DNA from: Kineosporia aurantiaca JCM 3230
GTDB taxonomy: Bacteria; Actinomycetota; Actinomycetes; Actinomycetales; Kineosporiaceae
Assembly (NCBI GenBank): GCA_000719025.1
Contig: JODP01000005.1
Span: 248,001-312,000 of the forward strand
Direction: 5' to 3'
Length of the DNA stretch: 64,000 bases
Shown: positions 42,125-50,814 of the stretch, piece by piece
How the letters are laid out: each line of letters begins with the position of its first letter
Numbering within the stretch: the stretch's first letter is position 1
Notes under the pieces: model-generated
Told to the model about the DNA's origin: nothing
Seen by the model: the letters and a program-made list of their open reading frames with translations, nothing else
Databases searched by the model: none
Translations under genes and position numbers: made by a program

Positions 42125-42763
42125 TCACGGGGCCGGGGTGCGGCCCCCGACCACGACGGCGATGATCCGGCCCAGCTCGCCGCGGAGGTCTTCGGGGGCC
42201 AGCCGGGAGAACGGGTCCTGCGGGATGGCCTCGCGCAGGGCCACCAGGCCGGCGAACATCGAGAAGATCAGGCCGGCCCGGACCCGGGCGGCGGCCACGT
42301 CCTCCGCCGTCGGGTGCTCGACCTCGTGGCCGGCGATCTGCTCAGCCAGGTGCGAGATCACCGCGCCCAAGGTCTGGTGACGCAGCGCAGCCGTGCGGCT
42401 GTCGTCCCCGGTGTCCCGCAGCAGCACCACCAGCGGGTGCTTGTGGGCCGGGTAGGGGTGTGGGTTGGCCACCGTCAGGCTCTGCACGAAACCGTCGATC
42501 ATCTGCTCCACGGTCTGCCCCTGGAAACTGGTGAACAGATCCGCGGTCTCCTCCAGCACGACCTCGAAAAGCTGCTCCTTGGAACCGAAGTACCGGTAGA
42601 TCAGGGAGACGTTCACCCCGGCGTCCTTGGCGATGTCCCGGCTCGTGGTGCGCTCGTAACCGAGCGCGGAGAACCGCCGCCGGGCCGCCATCAGCAGGTC
42701 GGCCCGGGTGGCCTCGGCGTCCCGGGCACGCGGGGCCGGGCGGGGCTGGGAGCTGGCCGTCAT
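42125..42763 (-). CDS. TetR-family repressor of the adjacent MFS gene
   Basis: 212 residues. The N-terminal HTH (about 25-70) contains FSALGYERTTSRDIAKDAGVN and LIYRYFGSKEQLFEVV, the TetR signature. The C-terminal ligand domain is typical in size. It is divergent from an MFS transporter gene, with a near-palindrome (42824-42845) in the gap, the classic layout of a TetR-controlled efflux pump. An ATG at 42781 would add six residues; neither start has a clear ribosome site. Ligand unknown. Confidence 0.87.
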   Translation of the reverse strand: MTASSQPRPAPRARDAEATRADLLMAARRRFSALGYERTTSRDIAKDAGVNVSLIYRYFGSKEQLFEVVLEETADLFTSFQGQTVEQMIDGFVQSLTVANPHPYPAHKHPLVVLLRDTGDDSRTAALRHQTLGAVISHLAEQIAGHEVEHPTAEDVAAARVRAGLIFSMFAGLVALREAIPQDPFSRLAPEDLRGELGRIIAVVVGGRTPAP

Positions 42764-42823
42764 CGGGCCAGTATCGCCCATGTAAACGCTCGCTTGACTA
42801 CCGCCCGCCGCATAGCTACCGTT

Positions 42824-42845
42824 CAAGTAAACAAAGGTTTGCTTG
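42824..42845. promoter_or_regulatory. Likely TetR operator before the MFS gene
   Basis: CAAGTAAAC and GTTTGCTTG form 9-bp arms with one mismatch around AAAG. It ends against the GAGGAG ribosome site and 10 bp before the MFS ATG, so bound repressor would block transcription. Confidence 0.6.
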
Positions 42846-42855
42846 AGGAGACCCG

Positions 42856-44325
42856 ATGGCTCACGCCGCCGCAGAGATCGACGAGGCCGTTCCCGAACCC
42901 GCGAGCGGGTTGCGTTCCACCGTCGAGATCGTCGCCACCGGCCTCGGCGCGCTGATGGCGGCGCTGGCCCAGACCCTGGTCATCCCGGTGCTGCCGGAGA
43001 TCGCCGGTGACCTGCACGCCTCCGCCACGGCAACGTCCTGGCTGCTCACCGCCACCTTGCTGACCGGCGCGGTGGCGGTGCCGATCCTCAGCCGGCTGGC
43101 CGACATGTACGGCCGGCGCCTGCTGCTGATGGTCGCCCTCACCGCCCTCACCATCGGCTCGCTGATGGACGCGCTGACCTCCAACGTCGCGGTGATGATC
43201 ACCGGCCGGGCGATCGCCGGCCTGTCCAGCGCCGCCATCCCGCTGGGGATCAGCCTGCTCGCGGCCACCCTGCCGCCCGCCCGCAAGGGCTCGGCGGTTG
43301 CGCTGATCTCGGCCATGCTCGGCATCGGCAGCGCCCTCGGCCTGCCCCTGGCCGGCCTGATCGCCGACAACTTCAGCTACCGGGTGCTGTTCTGGATCGG
43401 CGCGGTCGGCGCCCTGATCAGCGTGGTGCTGGTGCGCGCGCTGGTGCCCGAGCCGCGGCCGAGCCGTTCCGGCACGGTCGACTACGTCGGGGCCGTCCTG
43501 CTGGCGGCCGGCCTGGTCAGCCTGATCCTGCCGCTCTCCCAGGGCACCGACTGGGGCTGGGGCTCGTTCCGCACGATCGGCCTGCTGGTGCTGTCGGTGG
43601 TCCTGCTGACCGGTCTGGTGCTGGCCGAACTGCGGATCACCAACCCGCTGGTGAACGTCCGGGCCGCGGCCGCCCCGCCGATCCTGATCACCAACATCGC
43701 CTCGGTCTTCATCGGCTTCGCGCTGTTCGCCACCTTCGTCGGCACCTCGAACTACGTGCAGGCGCCGGAGAGCACCGGCTACGGCTTCGGCGCCTCGGTG
43801 CTCACCGCCGGCCTCTGCCTGATGCCCAGCGGCATCCTGATGCTGGTGCTCTCGCCGCTGACCGCCCGGCTGATCAACGGCTGGGGCGCGGGCCGGACGC
43901 TGGCCCTGGGCGGCACCGTCATCGCGGCCGGCCTGCTGATCCGGATCTTCCTGACCGGCGACCTGTGGATGATCATCGTCGGCGCCACCGTCATCGGGGC
44001 CGGCAGCGGGGTGGGCTACGCGTCCCTGCCCGCCCTGATCAACCACCACACCCCGGCCCACGACCTGGCCGCCGCCAACGGCATCAACACCCTGTCCCGG
44101 TCGCTGGGCAGCACGTTGGCCAGCGCCCTGGGCGGCAGCATCCTGGCCGCGATCACGATGACCGTCGGCGGGGCGGAACTGCCCTCGCTGGGCGGCTACC
44201 GGGTGCTGTTCACCATCTGCGCGGTCGCCGCCCTGCTGGCCGCCGGCGCCGGGCTCTACGTCCACTCCATCGGCGAGTCGAAGAGCACCGAGGCGGAGGA
44301 CGAGGAAGCGGTCGCCGTCGCCTGA
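42856..44325 (+). CDS. DHA2-type MFS drug efflux transporter, 489 aa
   Basis: Fourteen hydrophobic segments fit the DHA2 drug:H+ antiporter group. Family signatures are LPVLPEIAGDL-like near the first helix (VIPVLPEIAGDL), LADMYGRRLLLM in the loop between helices 2 and 3, and GLPLAGLIADNFSYRVLFWI in the motif-C region. It would export hydrophobic toxic compounds through the membrane. GAGGAG precedes the ATG by 5 nt. It is divergent from a TetR gene with an operator-like palindrome over its leader. A perfect 16-bp hairpin ends it at 44332-44372. Confidence 0.9.
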   Translation: MAHAAAEIDEAVPEPASGLRSTVEIVATGLGALMAALAQTLVIPVLPEIAGDLHASATATSWLLTATLLTGAVAVPILSRLADMYGRRLLLMVALTALTIGSLMDALTSNVAVMITGRAIAGLSSAAIPLGISLLAATLPPARKGSAVALISAMLGIGSALGLPLAGLIADNFSYRVLFWIGAVGALISVVLVRALVPEPRPSRSGTVDYVGAVLLAAGLVSLILPLSQGTDWGWGSFRTIGLLVLSVVLLTGLVLAELRITNPLVNVRAAAAPPILITNIASVFIGFALFATFVGTSNYVQAPESTGYGFGASVLTAGLCLMPSGILMLVLSPLTARLINGWGAGRTLALGGTVIAAGLLIRIFLTGDLWMIIVGATVIGAGSGVGYASLPALINHHTPAHDLAAANGINTLSRSLGSTLASALGGSILAAITMTVGGAELPSLGGYRVLFTICAVAALLAAGAGLYVHSIGESKSTEAEDEEAVAVA

Positions 44326-44331
44326 CCGCTC

Positions 44332-44372
44332 GCGGGCAGGTCAGTGAAGACGCCCCTCACTGACCTGCCCGC
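44332..44372 (+). terminator. Strong hairpin terminator after the MFS gene
   Basis: Arms 44332-44347 and 44357-44372 are exact 16-bp complements (start GCGGGCAGGTCAGTGA) with a 9-nt loop, 7 bp past the stop. Confidence 0.8.
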
Positions 44373-44419
44373 AGCCGGGCAACTGGTGCGTGATCCGGCA
44401 CTGGCTCCATGATGACCGG

Positions 44420-45574
44420 GTGCGCCTGGTCACCGATGCCGAACGCCGCTCCCGCCTGGCGGTCCGTCACGCGCTGGCCGACGGCTCGCGGGCCGACTCC
44501 GCCGAGGCCGTCACCCGCGCCCTGACCGCGCTTCACGCCACCGAGCCGCCCACGCCGTATCTCTCCTGCTGGGCCCGCACCGACTCGGCGCCGGTCGCCG
44601 ACCTGGACCGGGCTCTGTACGAGGACCGCACGCTGGTGAAGCAACTGGCCATGCGGCGCACGCTGTTCGTGTTCCCCCGGGATCTGCTTCCGTCGGTGTG
44701 GCCGAGTGCTTCGGCGCGGGTGGCGGCGACCGAACGCGCCCGGATGACGCGCGATGTGGTGAGGACCGGGCTGGCCGAGGACGGGGAGGGCTGGCTGGAG
44801 GCGGCGCGCGCCGAGGTGCTGGCCGTGCTCGAGAAGGCCCCCGAAGGACTGAGCGCGGCGCAGGTGCGCAGAGCGGTGCCGCGGATCGACGTGAAGGTGT
44901 CCGGGACGTCAGGCGAGATGTGGTCCGGGCCGCGCGTTCTCACCCAGCTCGGAGCCTCGGCGGAGATCGTCAGGGGCACCAATGAGGGACGCTGGACGGC
45001 TTCCCGGCCGCGGTGGACCCGTACCTCGGCCTGGCTCGGCGCCGTCCCGGCGATGACCGATGCGGCCGCCGGGTACCGCGAACTGATCCGCCGGTGGCTC
45101 TTCTCGTTCGGGCCGGGCACCGAGGACGATCTGGTCTGGTGGCTGGGGTCGACGAAAGCCGTGGTCCGGAAGGCCCTGTCCGATATCGGGGCGGTCGCGG
45201 TCCGCCTGGAGAACGGGGCGGCGGCCTGGCTGCTCCCGGACGACCTCGAGGAGGTGGCCGATCCGGGCCCCTGGGTCTCGTTGCTGCCGGTGCTGGACCC
45301 GACCGTGATGGGCTGGCAGGGGCGCGACTTCTACCTCGGCCCGCACCAGGGCCGGCTGTTCGACACCCGCGGCAACGTCGGCACCAGCGCCTGGGTGAAC
45401 GGCCGGATGGTCGGCTGCTGGATCCAGGACGCGGCCGGTCAGGTGGAAGTACGTTTGGTGGAGGAAATTCCGGCGCCGGCCCGCAGCGCCCTGGACGCCG
45501 AGGCCGCCCGGCTCACCGCCTGGCTGGACGGAACCCGGATCGCGCCGATCTACCGGTCCCCGGCCATGAAGTGA
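44420..45574 (+). CDS. Winged-helix DNA-binding protein of the AlkZ/YcaQ (HTH_42) family
   Basis: 384 residues. The family is recognised from VTRALTALHATEPPTPYLS near the N-terminus, RRTLFVFPRDL, FSFGPGTEDDLVWWLG and LLPVLDPTVMGWQGRDFYL. Members include AlkZ-like glycosylases that unhook DNA crosslinks made by natural products, but many actinobacterial members have no tested role. GTG at 44420 is chosen as it gives the normal start VRLVTDAERRSRLA. It stands alone after the MFS terminator; any functional link with that efflux gene is speculative. Confidence 0.82.
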   Translation: MRLVTDAERRSRLAVRHALADGSRADSAEAVTRALTALHATEPPTPYLSCWARTDSAPVADLDRALYEDRTLVKQLAMRRTLFVFPRDLLPSVWPSASARVAATERARMTRDVVRTGLAEDGEGWLEAARAEVLAVLEKAPEGLSAAQVRRAVPRIDVKVSGTSGEMWSGPRVLTQLGASAEIVRGTNEGRWTASRPRWTRTSAWLGAVPAMTDAAAGYRELIRRWLFSFGPGTEDDLVWWLGSTKAVVRKALSDIGAVAVRLENGAAAWLLPDDLEEVADPGPWVSLLPVLDPTVMGWQGRDFYLGPHQGRLFDTRGNVGTSAWVNGRMVGCWIQDAAGQVEVRLVEEIPAPARSALDAEAARLTAWLDGTRIAPIYRSPAMK

Positions 45575-45783
45575 GCTCGATCACAATCGGCCGCCGGATG
45601 AACCGCCGAGGGCTAAAAGCACGCTAAGTCTGCGATTTCAGTGAGGCCGAACCGAAAGCCGATGTCGCTGCAAACCATGCGGTTGCCCGCCCGAACCGGA
45701 CGGTTAAGCAACACCGGGTAGTCGGACGGTTGTCCAGAATTTGCCTAGCCTCTGCCCGTTTTGGGGCTGTTAGGGTCACCGCC

Positions 45784-47445
45784 GTGAGCCCAGGTCCAGC
45801 AAGTTCTGCGAAACAGCGCCGCCGGCGGATCGCCACGATCGCCGGTGCGACAACCGTCCTCGTGATCGGGGTGTCGGTCACCGCTGCGCAAGCCTGGCCG
45901 AGCCACGGCAGCCGTCCCGGTCGCGATCGGACGTCCACCGCGGCCGCCACGACCACCGCAGCCGCCACCACCACCGCCACCACCGCTGCCACCGCGACGT
46001 CCACCCCGGTGGCGACCCCGGCGTCCTCTGCTGCGGCTTCCGTGGAACCGACGGCGAAGGCCACCCCTCAGACGCCCGCGGTGAAGTCGGGTGACGTCAT
46101 CGCGAATCTGTTCGAGTGGAACTGGACCTCGGTGGCCAAGGAGTGCACCACCGTGCTCGGCCCCAACGGGTACGGCGGCGTGCAGGTGGCCCCGCCGCAG
46201 GACTCGATCAAGCTCAGCGGCAGCACCCACCCGTGGTGGGAGGTGTACCAGCCGGCCGGTTACGACCTGAACAGCCGGATGGGCAACGAGACCCAGTTCA
46301 AGGCCATGGTGCAGACCTGCCGGGACGCCGGGGTGAAGGTCTACGTGGACGCGGTCATCAACCACATGACCGGCGCCGACGCGGGCAACCCGGTCTCCTA
46401 CAGCGGGAATTCGTACACCCCGACGAACTACCCCGGCCTTTACACGAAGGACGACTTCCACACCGACAGCGACTGCCCTTCGGCTTCGGGAACGGTCGAG
46501 GACTACGACAACGTCGCCCAGGTGCACTTCTGCCGGTTGTCGAACCTGGAGGACCTGAAGACCGAGAGCAGCTACGTCCGCGGCGCGATCGACACCTACC
46601 TGAACAAGCTGCTCGGGTACGGGGTCTCGGGCTTCCGGGTGGACGCCGCCAAGCACATCCCGCTGACCGACCTGAAGGCCATCGTCGCCGGGCTGGACCA
46701 GACCGTGGACGGCACCGCCCCCTACATGGCGTACGAGGTGTTCGGCGGCAAGGGTGAGCTGTCCCAGGCCGCCTACACCGACCTCGGCAGCGTGCTCGGC
46801 CTGGACGCCTCGGTCGACCTGAAGCAGGCCTTCACCGGCAGCATCTCGTCGCTGAAGAGCTTCGGGGACGACCTGATCCCGTCGGACAAGTCGCTCACCT
46901 TCGTGATGAACCACGACACCGACCGCAGCGGCGACTCGCTGAGCTACAAGGACGCCGCGACCAGCCGGCTCGCGACCCAGTTCGTGCTGGCCGACGACTA
47001 CGGCCGGGCGCAGGTCTACGCGTCCTTCGCCTGGGCGGCCAAGGACGATTCACCCCCGGCCGCCGGTTCGGGCCTGGTCAGCGACACCGACTGCAGCAGC
47101 TCCGCCTGGAACTGCCTGGACCGTGACCCGGCGGTGCTCGGCATGGTGGCCTTCCGCAACAGCGTGGGCAGCGCCGCGGTGAAGAACTGGTCGGACGACG
47201 GGGCCAACCTGATCTCCTTCAGCCGTGGGGATCTCGGCTGGACGGCGCTGAACAACGGCAGCGCGGCCAAGACCCAGACGTTCAGCACCGGCCTGGCCGC
47301 GGGCACCTACTGCGACCTGACCACCGGCGGGGTGGACGGCAGCAGCTGCGCCGGCACCAGCGTCAAGGTCGGCGCCGACGGCCAGGCCCGGGTCACCGTG
47401 CCCAGCAAGGGCGCGGTCGCGATCACCCAGGACTCCCTCCTCTAG
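45784..47445 (+). CDS. Secreted alpha-amylase (GH13), 553 aa
   Basis: Hydrolyses internal alpha-1,4 bonds of starch or glycogen. A signal sequence (about 10-35) is followed by an unusual Thr/Ala-rich stalk (about 45-100). The catalytic barrel begins NLFEWNWTSVAKEC, as in Streptomyces-type amylases. Catalytic residues are visible: nucleophile Asp287 in GFRVDAAKH, acid/base Glu318 in MAYEVFGG, and Asp378 in MNHDTDR. The substrate-binding HMTG region is VINHMTG. A C-terminal beta domain is present but no CBM20 starch-binding module. GTG at 45784 is the expected start. Its stop overlaps the facing FAD enzyme's stop by 4 bp, and a large hairpin lies 43 bp beyond. Confidence 0.93.
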   Translation: MSPGPASSAKQRRRRIATIAGATTVLVIGVSVTAAQAWPSHGSRPGRDRTSTAAATTTAAATTTATTAATATSTPVATPASSAAASVEPTAKATPQTPAVKSGDVIANLFEWNWTSVAKECTTVLGPNGYGGVQVAPPQDSIKLSGSTHPWWEVYQPAGYDLNSRMGNETQFKAMVQTCRDAGVKVYVDAVINHMTGADAGNPVSYSGNSYTPTNYPGLYTKDDFHTDSDCPSASGTVEDYDNVAQVHFCRLSNLEDLKTESSYVRGAIDTYLNKLLGYGVSGFRVDAAKHIPLTDLKAIVAGLDQTVDGTAPYMAYEVFGGKGELSQAAYTDLGSVLGLDASVDLKQAFTGSISSLKSFGDDLIPSDKSLTFVMNHDTDRSGDSLSYKDAATSRLATQFVLADDYGRAQVYASFAWAAKDDSPPAAGSGLVSDTDCSSSAWNCLDRDPAVLGMVAFRNSVGSAAVKNWSDDGANLISFSRGDLGWTALNNGSAAKTQTFSTGLAAGTYCDLTTGGVDGSSCAGTSVKVGADGQARVTVPSKGAVAITQDSLL

Positions 47446-48977
47446 AGGGAAAAGAATCCGGCCCTGGCCGCCCCAGGGTCGGACCCTCCACCGCCCGGCC
47501 ACGTCCTGCCGCCGGCCTGCCGGCCAGGACGGGGCCGGGCGGTGGGCTTCGGCCCACTCGTGGACGCACCACCCGTCCACCGGGCCAGAGCGCCTTGCCA
47601 GCCGTCCGCGTCCTCAAGCGACCCGGCCCAGGCCACATACCCATCGGGACGGACCAGCCGGGCGGGACCGTCGTCCGTTCGCCTGGTCACCGTAATTCCC
47701 TCGGGCGCAATGTCTTCCCGCCCGATGATCAGGACCCACTCGAGATCCTGCTGAAGCCCGGGAGCCCGGGTGCCGACCAGCTTGTGCTCACCCCGGCGAC
47801 GTCCATACCGCAGACCCGTTCCGGAGAAACTTCCAGGCACCAGGTCGCGCACCCCTGGCAGCGAAAGGATCAGCGGGGCAACCACATCCCGGAGCTTCCG
47901 GGTAACCGCTGAGTGCAGGGTGACGGCTCGCACCAGCGCTCCGGACTGGAACAGCACCCGGCGGCCGATCGGATGCCGTTCGGACTGATACGTGTCGAGC
48001 ACCGCGTCCGGGGCGCCGGCCAGCACCGCGTCCAGCTTCCAGGCCAGGTTGGCCGCGTCCTGAATACCGGTGTTCATCCCCTGCCCGCCCATCGGCGAGT
48101 GGATGTGCGCGGCGTCCCCCGCGAAGAACGCCCGGCCCGCCCGGTACGACGCGATCTGCCGCTCCTCGCTGTGGAACCGGGAGTGCCAGCCCACCTCGAC
48201 GACCCCGACGTCCCGGCCCATCGACCGGTTCAGCACCCGGACCACCTCCTCCTCGCCGACCGGCACGGAGTCCGCCACCTGATGACCGCGGTCCCAGGTC
48301 ATCGAGCGGAACCAGCTGCCGTCCGGGTCGTGACGCCCGTACGGAGCCAGGAAAGCGAAACTCTCCGAGGTATTTCCGAGCGCCAGGCCACCGTCGGCGG
48401 GCCCCGCGGAGAGCTTCACGTCGGCCAGCACCATCGATGAGATCGACGCCCGGCCCGGGAATTCGACGCCGAGCAACTGGCGGACGGTGCTGTGGGCGCC
48501 ATCGGCCGCAATGACATAGCGAGCACGGAAGACCTGGCGCTGGTCGCCGTCCTTCTCCTTCGCCGTAACGGTTACCCCGTCGGCGTCCTGCTCCACGCCG
48601 ATCGCCTCGATCCCCCGCAAGACCGTGGCGCCCTGCTCCGTCGCGTACTGCCCGAGGGCCTGATCGACGTTGGTCTGCGGGGTCACCAGGGCGAAGGGGT
48701 AGCGCGAGGGCAGCCGGGACAGGTCCAGCCGGGCGCCACCGAAAAGGCTCACCGTCTTGGTGGTGGTCCCCAGTTCCAGGAGGCCGTCGGCCAGCCCTCG
48801 GTTGTCCAGCACCTCCAGCGTGCGGGCCATCGTGGCGAAGGCCCGGCTGGACGGATTGATCTGCGGCCAGCGCTCCAGCACGGTCACCGTCCGGCCGAGC
48901 CGGGCCAGGTCGCCGGCCGCGGTCAGCCCGACCGGGCCCCCGCCGATCACCACCACGTCGATCTCCTGCTGCGTCAT
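47442..48977 (-). CDS. FAD-dependent aromatic-type monooxygenase, 511 aa
   Basis: PheA/TfdB or rifampicin-monooxygenase-like family. The FAD motifs are VVVIGGGPVGLTAAGDLARL, the DG motif VIAADGAHSTVRQ, and the GD motif FFAGDAAHIHSPMGGQGMN. A C-terminal thioredoxin-like part ends near GALARWTGG, where related proteins usually stop. The last 40 residues are Pro/Gly/Arg-rich and encode a large hairpin, so they may be a read-through extension. ATG at 48977 has GAGGAG 6 nt upstream. It is divergent from a TetR gene with two matching palindromes between, so it is probably induced by a substrate of that repressor. Confidence 0.88.
   Translation of the reverse strand: MTQQEIDVVVIGGGPVGLTAAGDLARLGRTVTVLERWPQINPSSRAFATMARTLEVLDNRGLADGLLELGTTTKTVSLFGGARLDLSRLPSRYPFALVTPQTNVDQALGQYATEQGATVLRGIEAIGVEQDADGVTVTAKEKDGDQRQVFRARYVIAADGAHSTVRQLLGVEFPGRASISSMVLADVKLSAGPADGGLALGNTSESFAFLAPYGRHDPDGSWFRSMTWDRGHQVADSVPVGEEEVVRVLNRSMGRDVGVVEVGWHSRFHSEERQIASYRAGRAFFAGDAAHIHSPMGGQGMNTGIQDAANLAWKLDAVLAGAPDAVLDTYQSERHPIGRRVLFQSGALVRAVTLHSAVTRKLRDVVAPLILSLPGVRDLVPGSFSGTGLRYGRRRGEHKLVGTRAPGLQQDLEWVLIIGREDIAPEGITVTRRTDDGPARLVRPDGYVAWAGSLEDADGWQGALARWTGGASTSGPKPTARPRPGRQAGGRTWPGGGGSDPGAARAGFFSL
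47488..47545 (+). terminator. Large hairpin after alpha-amylase, within the FAD gene's 3' coding end
   Basis: Outer arms CCACCGCCCGGCC and GGCCGGGCGGTGG (13 bp) match exactly, and inner arms GTCCTG/CAGGAC (6 bp) stack inside. It lies 43 bp after the amylase stop. Confidence 0.55.
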
Positions 48978-48991
48978 CACCGTCTCCTCGT

Positions 48992-49005
48992 TCAACAAGC
49001 GTTGA
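48992..49005. promoter_or_regulatory. TetR operator copy 1
   Basis: TCAACAAGCGTTGA, with 5-bp arms TCAAC/GTTGA, lies just before the FAD monooxygenase start and its ribosome site. It matches the second copy at 49035 at 11 of 14 positions, consensus TCAACArgyGTTGA. Confidence 0.6.
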
Positions 49006-49034
49006 GTTAGACGGTACTCGCCGGTCGAGGGATG

Positions 49035-49048
49035 TCAACAGGTGTTGA
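49035..49048. promoter_or_regulatory. TetR operator copy 2
   Basis: TCAACAGGTGTTGA has perfect 6-bp arms TCAACA/TGTTGA. It lies 23 bp upstream of the TetR GTG and its centre is 43 bp from that of copy 1, about four helical turns, suiting control of both divergent genes. Confidence 0.65.
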
Positions 49049-49071
49049 ACGCAGTCCGGTAGGCTCGCCGG

Positions 49072-49629
49072 GTGAGTGAGGGACGGGCTCGGGACGCCGA
49101 GGTGACGAAGGCCGCGATCCTGGGGGCGGCGCGCCTGCAGTTCGCCGCGCAAGGCTTCGACCGGACCACGATCCGTTCGGTGGCCGCGGCCGCCGGGGTC
49201 GACCCGGCGCTGGTGATGCACTACTTCCGCAGCAAGAACGGCCTTTTCGAGGCGGCCGCGGCGCTGAACGTGGAGATCCCGGACCTGACCGGGATCGCGC
49301 CGGACCGGCTGGCGGCCACGCTGGTCCCGGTGTTCTCCCGGTTCTGGGGCCCGGAGGGGCCGCTGCTGCCGCTGCTGCGGGCCGCGACCTCGAACCCGGC
49401 GGCCCGGGAATCGCTGATCACCATCTTCACCGAGCAGGTCGCCCCGGCCCTGAGTGTTCTGGTTCCCGATCGCGCGACCGAGCGCTCAGCGCTGATCGGT
49501 GGGCAGCTGATCGGGATCGCGGTGGCCCGGTACATCATCGGGGTACCCACGCTGCAGGAAATGGACGACGAGACGCTCGCCGTCTGGCTGGGGCCGGTTT
49601 TCGCGCACTACGTCACCGCGGAGCCGTGA
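49072..49629 (+). CDS. TetR-family repressor, 185 aa
   Basis: The HTH region has LQFAAQGFDRTTIRSVAAAAGVD-like helix pairs with ALVMHYFRSKNGLFEAA, the TetR signature. The C-terminal part matches the TetR_C_17-like group (IGGQLIGIAVARYIIGVP). It is divergent from the FAD monooxygenase gene. Two copies of a 14-bp palindrome lie in the 95-bp gap. This suggests it represses both itself and the monooxygenase until a small-molecule inducer binds. Confidence 0.9.
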   Translation: MSEGRARDAEVTKAAILGAARLQFAAQGFDRTTIRSVAAAAGVDPALVMHYFRSKNGLFEAAAALNVEIPDLTGIAPDRLAATLVPVFSRFWGPEGPLLPLLRAATSNPAARESLITIFTEQVAPALSVLVPDRATERSALIGGQLIGIAVARYIIGVPTLQEMDDETLAVWLGPVFAHYVTAEP

Positions 49630-49686
49630 ACCGGTCTCCGGACTGATCGCCCGGAAGACCGGCCCACGGATCCCCGGCGGGGACGG

Positions 49687-49860
49687 TCAGCGACGCTTGG
49701 TCTGGTAGTTCACCGGACCCGGCAGGTCCACCGAGTGCCGCTTGTTGCGCGAGTTCCACGACCAGCGGCCGATGTGCCAGGTCCGGCTGGTGCCGGACTT
49801 GGAGACGTTCAGGCGCAGGAACGGGAGCAGATTGATCCGCTTGCGGAACGTGAAAGGCAT
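49687..49860 (-). CDS. DUF4236 small protein, 57 aa
   Basis: Reads MPFTFRKRINLLPFLRLNVS then KSGTSRTWHIGRWSWNSRNK. The FRKR..L.P..RLN.SKSG pattern is the DUF4236 signature. It is short, very basic and soluble. GGGAG lies about 7 nt before the ATG. Function of the family is unknown. It lies between a TetR gene (facing) and a GntR gene on the same strand (about 80 bp away). Confidence 0.82.
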   Translation of the reverse strand: MPFTFRKRINLLPFLRLNVSKSGTSRTWHIGRWSWNSRNKRHSVDLPGPVNYQTKRR

Positions 49861-49941
49861 TTCGGCTCTCCCTCGGCTGCGTAAAGGAATGCGATAGGCC
49901 CACCATTGGGGCAGTCGATCATTCCCGCAAGCCGGGATGGA

Positions 49942-50787
49942 TCATGACGCCGGGCCGGCCGTGGTGGACAGCGCGAGCCGGTATCCGTTGCCGGTGGAGA
50001 ACTGCACGGCCACCGCGAACCGGTCGCCGCGGACCAGGGTGCGGCGGTACTCGGCCGGGCCGCTCGGGCCCTGGGTGCGCCGCTCGATCGCGAAAGCGGC
50101 CACTCCGGAACCGATGTCCAGCAGCTCGCGGTCGATCCGGGACGGCACCACGGCGTGGATGATCTCCTCGCCACCGCCGAGCCGGACCCCGCACCGGCGT
50201 TCCAGCTCCCGGTAGACCGCCGTGTGCCCGAAGTCCACGTCCACCAACGGCCGGGCCAGGTCGGCGGGAAGCCAGACCCGGTCCAGCGCGAGCGGCTCGT
50301 CCGCGGCCAGCCGGACCCGCTCGAGGTAGAACAGCTCGGCCTGCTCCGGAAGGGCCAGCTGGACCGCGATCTCCGGGTCCTGCCGGATCTCCCGGACCCG
50401 CACGATCGACCGCTGCTCCAGCCCCTCCGCCTCGACCGAGGCGAAGAGGCTGTAGAGCGCGCCGAGCGGCTGGGTGATCCGGCGGGTGCCCGGGGCGATC
50501 CGGGGCCGGCGGCCGCGCCCGGCGATCACCACACCCTCGTCCCGCAGCCGGCGCAGCGCCTCGCGGACCGTGTGCCGGCTCACGTCGTAGGCCTCGACCA
50601 GGGCCAGCTCGCCCGGGAAGCCGACGGTGAACTGCTCCTCGGTGAGGCGGCGGCGCAGGTCGGCGTGCACCTGGGCCCACAGCGGCAGCGCCGCCCCGCG
50701 ATCGATCACCGCGCTCCAGGCACCCGGACCCGGCACCCGCACATCCGAACCCGCGACATCCGAACTCACGACATCCGAACCGGTCAC
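49942..50787 (-). CDS. GntR/HutC-family regulator with UTRA domain, 281 aa
   Basis: A winged helix (about 32-95) with FPGELALVEAYDVSRHTVREALRRL-type sequence is followed by a UTRA effector domain (about 115-275). The first 20 residues contain a repeated SDV unit (GSDVVSSDVAGSDV), coded by 15-nt direct repeats, which is not part of the fold. GTG at 50787 has an AAGGGG motif upstream. It is divergent from the MBL-rhodanese gene with a perfect 14-bp palindrome between, the likely operator. HutC-type proteins sense small metabolites; a sulfur compound would fit the neighbour, but this is inference. Confidence 0.9.
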   Translation of the reverse strand: MTGSDVVSSDVAGSDVRVPGPGAWSAVIDRGAALPLWAQVHADLRRRLTEEQFTVGFPGELALVEAYDVSRHTVREALRRLRDEGVVIAGRGRRPRIAPGTRRITQPLGALYSLFASVEAEGLEQRSIVRVREIRQDPEIAVQLALPEQAELFYLERVRLAADEPLALDRVWLPADLARPLVDVDFGHTAVYRELERRCGVRLGGGEEIIHAVVPSRIDRELLDIGSGVAAFAIERRTQGPSGPAEYRRTLVRGDRFAVAVQFSTGNGYRLALSTTAGPAS

Positions 50788-50814
50788 AGTTGCCCACCCC
50801 TTCGCCCGCCGCTT

